NCBI GenBank assembly: GCA_026000155.1
Contig: BNYG01000003.1
Location: 1-64,000 of the forward strand
Length of the DNA: 64,000 nucleotides
Reading direction: 5' to 3'
Origin: Bacteroidia bacterium
Lineage (GTDB): Bacteria > Bacteroidota > Bacteroidia > Bacteroidales > Azobacteroidaceae
The notes beneath the pieces are model-generated. The model saw nothing but the letters and a program-made list of their open reading frames with translations. It had not been told where the DNA came from and ran no database searches. Both the position numbers and the translations under genes were made by a program. Position 1 is the first letter of the stretch. Each line of letters starts with the position of its first letter. This document shows, in pieces, positions 59,805-64,000 of the stretch.

Positions 59805-61403
59805 TTGAGAGAACTTATAATCATAGTACTGCTTTTTGCTTCGCTTACGGTTTGGGGAAATTCTTCTAAAGAAGTAAGTTTGGATTCCCTTGACTATTAT
59901 CTTTCCCGGCAATCTTATTTTGATCAACAAAAGAAAATACATATTGACCGGATAAAAGAGAAAATTGACCAAAATAAAGACGATTCTACCCTACTCTACC
60001 CTTTATATGTCGATTTGTTTGAAGAATACCGTTCTTATATTTATGATTCGGCTTATGTTTGTGTAGAAAAACTGTTGGACGTTTCTTCGGCTTTGAAGGA
60101 CCGGGACAAAATTACGTCTTCCACCGTCAAGATGGGATTTTGCTATTTATCGTCCGGCATGTTCAAAGAAGCATTCGACATCTTGACGTCCATTAACGTA
60201 GCGAATTGCAGCGATCCGACAAAAATAGATTATTATACATATAAAGCCCGGCTGTATTACGATTTAGCCGATTATAACAACAGTGTGGATTTCCGGACTC
60301 AATACAATGAAAAAGGGAATCAAATCATTGATTCTGCGATTGTTTTGCTTCCGGTTGCATCCTCCCGCTATTGGGCAACTGTAGGTCTGAAACGGATGAA
60401 ATCCGATAATGATCGTGGCGCGTTGGATGCTTTCCGAAACATGATTAACACACAAGATTATTCCGAGCATGATTTAGCGATCAACACTTCCAGTACAGCC
60501 TATTTATATTCACTGCAAGGCAATCGGGAAGAAGCCAAACGGTATTTTACGTTGGCTGCCATTGCTGATATTAAATCGTCCACCAAAGAAACCGTTGCGT
60601 TAAGGGAATTAGCCCAAATCGTGTATGAAGAAGGTGACGTAAAACGTGCGGTGGACTATATGCGACAGGCTTTAAGTGATGCCTCTTTTTACAGCGCCCG
60701 CCACCGGCAATTGGAAATCGGTTATATTTTACCCATTATCGAAGAGGAAAGAACCAATCTGATTGAAAAGCAAAAAGACCGGATCAGTCTGGTTTTGATG
60801 TTCAGTTTTATTTTGTTGCTATTGTTGATTATCGCTTTTTTTATTATTTGGAAGCAATTAAAACGGCTGAATCAAGCGAAACAAACCATTCAAAAAACCA
60901 ATGAAGATCTTACGCTGTTGAACAATAATCTCATGGAAGCGAATAAGATTAAAGAGGAATATATCGGCTATTTTTTCAGTCAAAGTTCCGAATTTATTGA
61001 TAAATTGGAAACCCTGCAAAAATGGGTCAAGAAAAAAGTGCTTGCCCGGCAATATGAAGATTTGAATACGATCCATAAAAATCCGGATGCCCAACAGGAA
61101 AGAGAAGCCTTGTATATCCGTTTCGATCAAATTTTCTTGAAATTATTCCCTGATTTTGTCAATGAATTTAACAAATTGTTAAAACCGGGCGAACAAATCC
61201 AATTGAAAAAAGGAGAATTGCTCACTACCGATTTACGTATTTATGCCTTGATGCGCTTAGGAATCCGCGATAATGAGCAAATTGCACAATTTCTGGGCTA
61301 TTCCGTGAATACGATTTATACGTATAAAACCAAAATCAAAAATAAAGCCAAAAATTCCAATGAAGAATTCAAGGAAAAAATTATGGAAATAAAATCCATC
61401 TAA
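59805..61403 (+). CDS. DUF6377 membrane regulator with periplasmic helical repeats
   Basis: The frame is open from 59658, but its ATGs lie before or inside the dinD promoter region, and a -7 box lies at 59769-59776. A TTG at 59805 opens a signal peptide (RELIIIVLLFASLTVWG), so that start (532 residues) is preferred. A TPR-like periplasmic part is followed by a transmembrane helix (about residues 326-350, SLVLMFSFILLLLLIIAFFIIW), a coiled coil and the cytoplasmic DUF6377 domain. The end (TTDLRIYALMRLGIRDNEQI, AQFLGYSVNTIYTYKTKIKN) is a LuxR-like HTH. It likely controls the following barrel and lipoprotein genes. Confidence 0.85.
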   Translation: MRELIIIVLLFASLTVWGNSSKEVSLDSLDYYLSRQSYFDQQKKIHIDRIKEKIDQNKDDSTLLYPLYVDLFEEYRSYIYDSAYVCVEKLLDVSSALKDRDKITSSTVKMGFCYLSSGMFKEAFDILTSINVANCSDPTKIDYYTYKARLYYDLADYNNSVDFRTQYNEKGNQIIDSAIVLLPVASSRYWATVGLKRMKSDNDRGALDAFRNMINTQDYSEHDLAINTSSTAYLYSLQGNREEAKRYFTLAAIADIKSSTKETVALRELAQIVYEEGDVKRAVDYMRQALSDASFYSARHRQLEIGYILPIIEEERTNLIEKQKDRISLVLMFSFILLLLLIIAFFIIWKQLKRLNQAKQTIQKTNEDLTLLNNNLMEANKIKEEYIGYFFSQSSEFIDKLETLQKWVKKKVLARQYEDLNTIHKNPDAQQEREALYIRFDQIFLKLFPDFVNEFNKLLKPGEQIQLKKGELLTTDLRIYALMRLGIRDNEQIAQFLGYSVNTIYTYKTKIKNKAKNSNEEFKEKIMEIKSI

Positions 61404-61464
61404 GCATGCAACGTTTTCTCTTGTTTTTGCATCTAATAAGTATCATCCATTTAAAAATAAAGAA

Positions 61465-62079
61465 ATGAAGAAATCACTTATTATTGGTCTATTGATTAGT
61501 ACCCTGTTTCCATGCTTTGCCCAACGACCGGCGGGAAAAGGGCAATTCATCAGTTTTACACAGGGAGGAGTGCTTGCCGGAAATCCGGATAATGAGCATA
61601 GCGCACCATTTATTTTCCATTCATCCTTGGATTATGCTTTTCATAAAAATTTATCAGCCGGAGTAGGCGTTGGAGTAGATTTTTTGAACGAAACCTATTT
61701 GCCGGTTACGGCTAATTTGTTTTATCAATTCGGAAATAAAAAAATTGTTACTCCTTTTGTCATGCTTCAGGCAGGTTATCAAGTGCCATTGGAAAGTAAA
61801 ACGATGATAGATGGCAACTACTACTACGTTGATTGGCTGAGTTCGAGTTCTTATATTATGCCGGACTATGGCTATTCTCATAGATCGGAAAAATTGGATG
61901 CCAAAGGCGGGTTTATGGCCAATCCTTCTGTCGGAGTGATTATTTATACCAAGCCCGGCTTGGGAATCAGTCTGGCAGCCGGTTACCGTTACCAGAAATT
62001 GAACTATACAGGTCCGGACGATTACGACCTGCATATCGAATACAACCGTCTATCACTTACATTAGGTATCATCTTTTAA
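61465..62079 (+). CDS. Small outer-membrane beta-barrel protein
   Basis: The 204-residue protein has a signal peptide (ending FPCFAQ). Alternating hydrophobic strands follow (SAGVGVGVDFLNETYLPVTA, GISLAAGYRYQKLNYTG), ending in LSLTLGIIF, a typical C-terminal barrel strand. Eight strands are likely (OmpX/OmpA-like porin fold). The function is unknown. It lies 61 bp after the DUF6377 gene and 12 bp before the LVIVD lipoprotein gene, so they probably share a transcript. Confidence 0.85.
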   Translation: MKKSLIIGLLISTLFPCFAQRPAGKGQFISFTQGGVLAGNPDNEHSAPFIFHSSLDYAFHKNLSAGVGVGVDFLNETYLPVTANLFYQFGNKKIVTPFVMLQAGYQVPLESKTMIDGNYYYVDWLSSSSYIMPDYGYSHRSEKLDAKGGFMANPSVGVIIYTKPGLGISLAAGYRYQKLNYTGPDDYDLHIEYNRLSLTLGIIF

Positions 62080-62091
62080 TTTATTACAATC

Positions 62092-63363
62092 ATGAAAACA
62101 ATATATTCCTCTATTCTTTGCCTGCTGGCGCTGATTTTCATTTCTTCCTGTACGGATAAGTATTCGGAAGAGCTAACCATGAATGTTCCTGTATATCTGG
62201 ATTATCCAACCTTGCGTTCGTCGGTACAACCGGCGCCGGCGCGGGAATTGGTTCATCCGGGAAAAATCTATTTCAAGGGAAATTATTTGTTGATTGTAGA
62301 GCATCTGGAAGGAATCCATATCCTGGATGTATCCAACCCGGCGAATCCGCAAAACAAAGCCTTTATCGAAGTGCCCGGCTGTATTGATATAGCGGTTCAA
62401 AATAATTCCTTATATGCCGATAGTTATGTGGATTTGGTGACCATCGACCTGTCCGATATAACGAACCCGAAAGAAACCGGACGATTGAAAGACGTATTTC
62501 CTTATACGCTTCCGGCAGCAGAAAACTACAAATTGCCTTATGCCGAAGTAAATCAGGAAAAAGGAGTAGTCACCGGATGGGAGGTAAAACGGGAAGAACG
62601 TGCATTGGAAAGGCAAACTTATTATCCGTATTATCCAATGTATAATGATGCCTATGCTAAAGGAAACAGTATAGGTAGTAGTTCTACCGCATCCGCCGGA
62701 GCATCCGCTTCTTTCGGAAAAGGCGGATCGATGGCGCGTTTCGGACTATACGACCGGTATCTCTATATTGCCAATAGTTATATTTTATTTCTGTTTGATG
62801 TACATAATGCAACGACACCTTCTAAAGCCGGTACTCAATATCTGAACGGAAATATAGAAACGATGTTTATTTATGATGATCATCTCTTTTTCGGAACACC
62901 CAACGGCATGTTGATCTATAGCCTGCGAGTTCCTTCCACGCCGGAATATATTTCTACTTTTTGGCATGCCACCAGCTTCGATCCGGTAGTGATTCAGGAC
63001 GATTACGCCTACATTACCTTGCACGGAAATATCAACCGTTTGGATGTAGTGCAGTTGTCAAGCGATTATAGACAATCCACATTAATCAATTCGTATAATA
63101 TGGCAGAACCGCACGGTTTGGGAATAGATCAAAATACCCTTTTTATCTGTGATGGAAAAGAAGGACTGAAAATATTCGATGTCGCGGATAAACGGACCAT
63201 CACCAACCATCTGTTAGCTTCTTTCCCGGGGATTAAAACCTACGATGTCATTCCGGTGGAAGGTTATCTGTTTATGATCGGAGAGGACGGTTTCTATTTG
63301 TACGATTATTCCAACATTCTGGATATTAAACAAATCGGGCATATTCCGGTATTGAAAGACTAA
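62092..63363 (+). CDS. LVIVD-repeat surface lipoprotein
   Basis: The 423-residue lipoprotein (lipobox FISSCTD) has LVIVD-type repeats of a beta-propeller (YLLIVEHLEGIHILDVSNPA, FICDGKEGLKIFDVADKRTI), with a low-complexity GSSSTASAGASASFGKGGS insert near residues 198-218. LVIVD proteins are surface beta-propellers of unclear function in Bacteroidota. Gene order suggests it belongs with the barrel and the next lipoprotein under the DUF6377 regulator. Confidence 0.88.
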   Translation: MKTIYSSILCLLALIFISSCTDKYSEELTMNVPVYLDYPTLRSSVQPAPARELVHPGKIYFKGNYLLIVEHLEGIHILDVSNPANPQNKAFIEVPGCIDIAVQNNSLYADSYVDLVTIDLSDITNPKETGRLKDVFPYTLPAAENYKLPYAEVNQEKGVVTGWEVKREERALERQTYYPYYPMYNDAYAKGNSIGSSSTASAGASASFGKGGSMARFGLYDRYLYIANSYILFLFDVHNATTPSKAGTQYLNGNIETMFIYDDHLFFGTPNGMLIYSLRVPSTPEYISTFWHATSFDPVVIQDDYAYITLHGNINRLDVVQLSSDYRQSTLINSYNMAEPHGLGIDQNTLFICDGKEGLKIFDVADKRTITNHLLASFPGIKTYDVIPVEGYLFMIGEDGFYLYDYSNILDIKQIGHIPVLKD

Positions 63364-63417
63364 ATAATTACCTTTACAATCTTATCGCAACAGTCTAATT
63401 TAACAATATAAATCATT

Positions 63418-64000
63418 ATGAGAAAACGAGCATTTTTATTTCTTGTTCCGGCAATCACTTTTTGTTTGGTTTTATTTTACTCCTGTAGTGATGACAGTGA
63501 TTCTTATTCTTACAATGAGCCTACCATTTATTCGAATAATAATAAAATATTATTTTCAGAAGTCGTTTTCTTTATGAAACCGTACGTTATGGATGCAGGT
63601 CAAAAGAAATACATTGTTACGGATAAGTTAAGCAATCTTTCTTTGAAAATCGGCACTAAAATAGTCAGTGTATCAGATTCTTATGTATTGGATGTAGCTC
63701 ATGTAAATCCAAAGAAAATGCTGGGAGAATACAATGTAACGGAACAACCCATTCATTATCCTGTAGTAATGGGCGTTACCATGATTCCCGATTCATTGAC
63801 TACTGCCGGTGAATATGCCGATTTATTGAACGATTACCTGAATTTGCAACCGGGTATTTATGTTTGCCGGATTATTTCGTTCGACATCCAAACAATTTCC
63901 GGCGAATTGAAAACAATTTATACCCCTACCCTCTCCTTTCCGCTGGAAGTAAAAGAAAATATCGTTAGTGTCAATTTAGGAGAATTTGAAGTAGAAATAA
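63418..64000 (+). CDS. Lipoprotein of unknown function, cut by window edge
   Basis: From ATG 63418 there is a lipoprotein signal with Cys in LFYSCSDDSD, and a beta-rich body (KPYVMDAGQKKYIVTDKLSN, LKIGTKIVSVSDSYVLDVAH). The frame is open to the last base (194 codons visible). No family recognised. It follows the LVIVD gene by 54 bp and probably belongs to the same operon. Confidence 0.7.
   Translation, partial: MRKRAFLFLVPAITFCLVLFYSCSDDSDSYSYNEPTIYSNNNKILFSEVVFFMKPYVMDAGQKKYIVTDKLSNLSLKIGTKIVSVSDSYVLDVAHVNPKKMLGEYNVTEQPIHYPVVMGVTMIPDSLTTAGEYADLLNDYLNLQPGIYVCRIISFDIQTISGELKTIYTPTLSFPLEVKENIVSVNLGEFEVEI

Overview
The window looks like a chromosomal segment of a gut- or sediment-type Bacteroidales bacterium (phylum Bacteroidota). 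The evidence is a SusC/SusD pair inside a polysaccharide utilization locus (PUL), several secreted proteins ending in type IX secretion (T9SS) sorting domains, Bacteroidota promoters with TAnnTTTG -7 boxes, DUF2795, DUF6377, NVEALA-like and BF3164-like families, and a pyruvate:ferredoxin oxidoreductase typical of anaerobes. No rRNA, tRNA or CRISPR array was seen. The exact genus cannot be read from the sequence.

Layout. 1-3.0 kb: the start of an ISAs1-type transposase, a large secreted protein and a decayed transposase. 3.3-7.4 kb: a TolC / HlyD / MFS tripartite exporter operon. 7.6-10.1 kb: a methyltransferase, a PduO-type cobalamin adenosyltransferase, a DUF2795 protein and a small-protein/GNAT pair resembling a toxin-antitoxin module. 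10.4-27.7 kb: one long minus-strand PUL, transcribed GH43 lipoprotein, GH35, GH43-T9SS, SusC, SusD, GH99-like lipoprotein, beta-helix T9SS protein, then a GH-like T9SS protein with a tectonin-like propeller. 27.9-38.1 kb: an accessory region with a DUF3990/DUF3791 pair, a decayed MG2-type surface protein, a membrane-spanning Kelch/SARP-type regulator, an AAA/DUF4143 ATPase, a discoidin-domain T9SS protein, a BF3164-like propeller with a tiny Cys-rich peptide, an IS1634 remnant and a 199-bp duplication. 38.1-44.6 kb: housekeeping genes (serS, folA, thyA, an S1/P1 nuclease, an RlmI-like methyltransferase, dnaG). 44.6-51.1 kb: a GHL10 protein, a TPR-TM-LuxR regulator, a small secreted protein, a possible structured RNA, an ATPase and two ORF6N genes, one fused to a flavin reductase. 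51.3-64 kb: nifJ, a RAYT transposase remnant, another possible noncoding transcript, a small toxin-antitoxin remnant, a SNF2 helicase, dinD, a DUF6377 regulator, an outer-membrane barrel and surface lipoproteins.

How the parts may work together. The PUL promoter and the promoter of the discoidin T9SS gene at 34.5 kb share the same arrangement: three 8-bp TTTTAAGG-type repeats at an exact 12-bp period, ending 9 bp before the -7 box. Direct repeats with short spacers next to the core promoter are how SARP regulators bind DNA. A membrane protein with a LamG/Kelch ectodomain and a cytoplasmic SARP-like winged helix plus BTAD domain lies between the two sites. I infer, without proof, a glycan-sensing one-component system that couples an extracellular signal to the PUL and to a separately located T9SS carbohydrate-binding protein. 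This is the strongest candidate for an undescribed system here.

The region is also rich in short palindromic repeats of at least four families. Some lie inside reading frames (tolC homologue, MG2 pseudogene, RlmI homologue, the end of a small peptide gene), and there is a remnant of a RAYT transposase, the type of enzyme known to mobilise REP palindromes.
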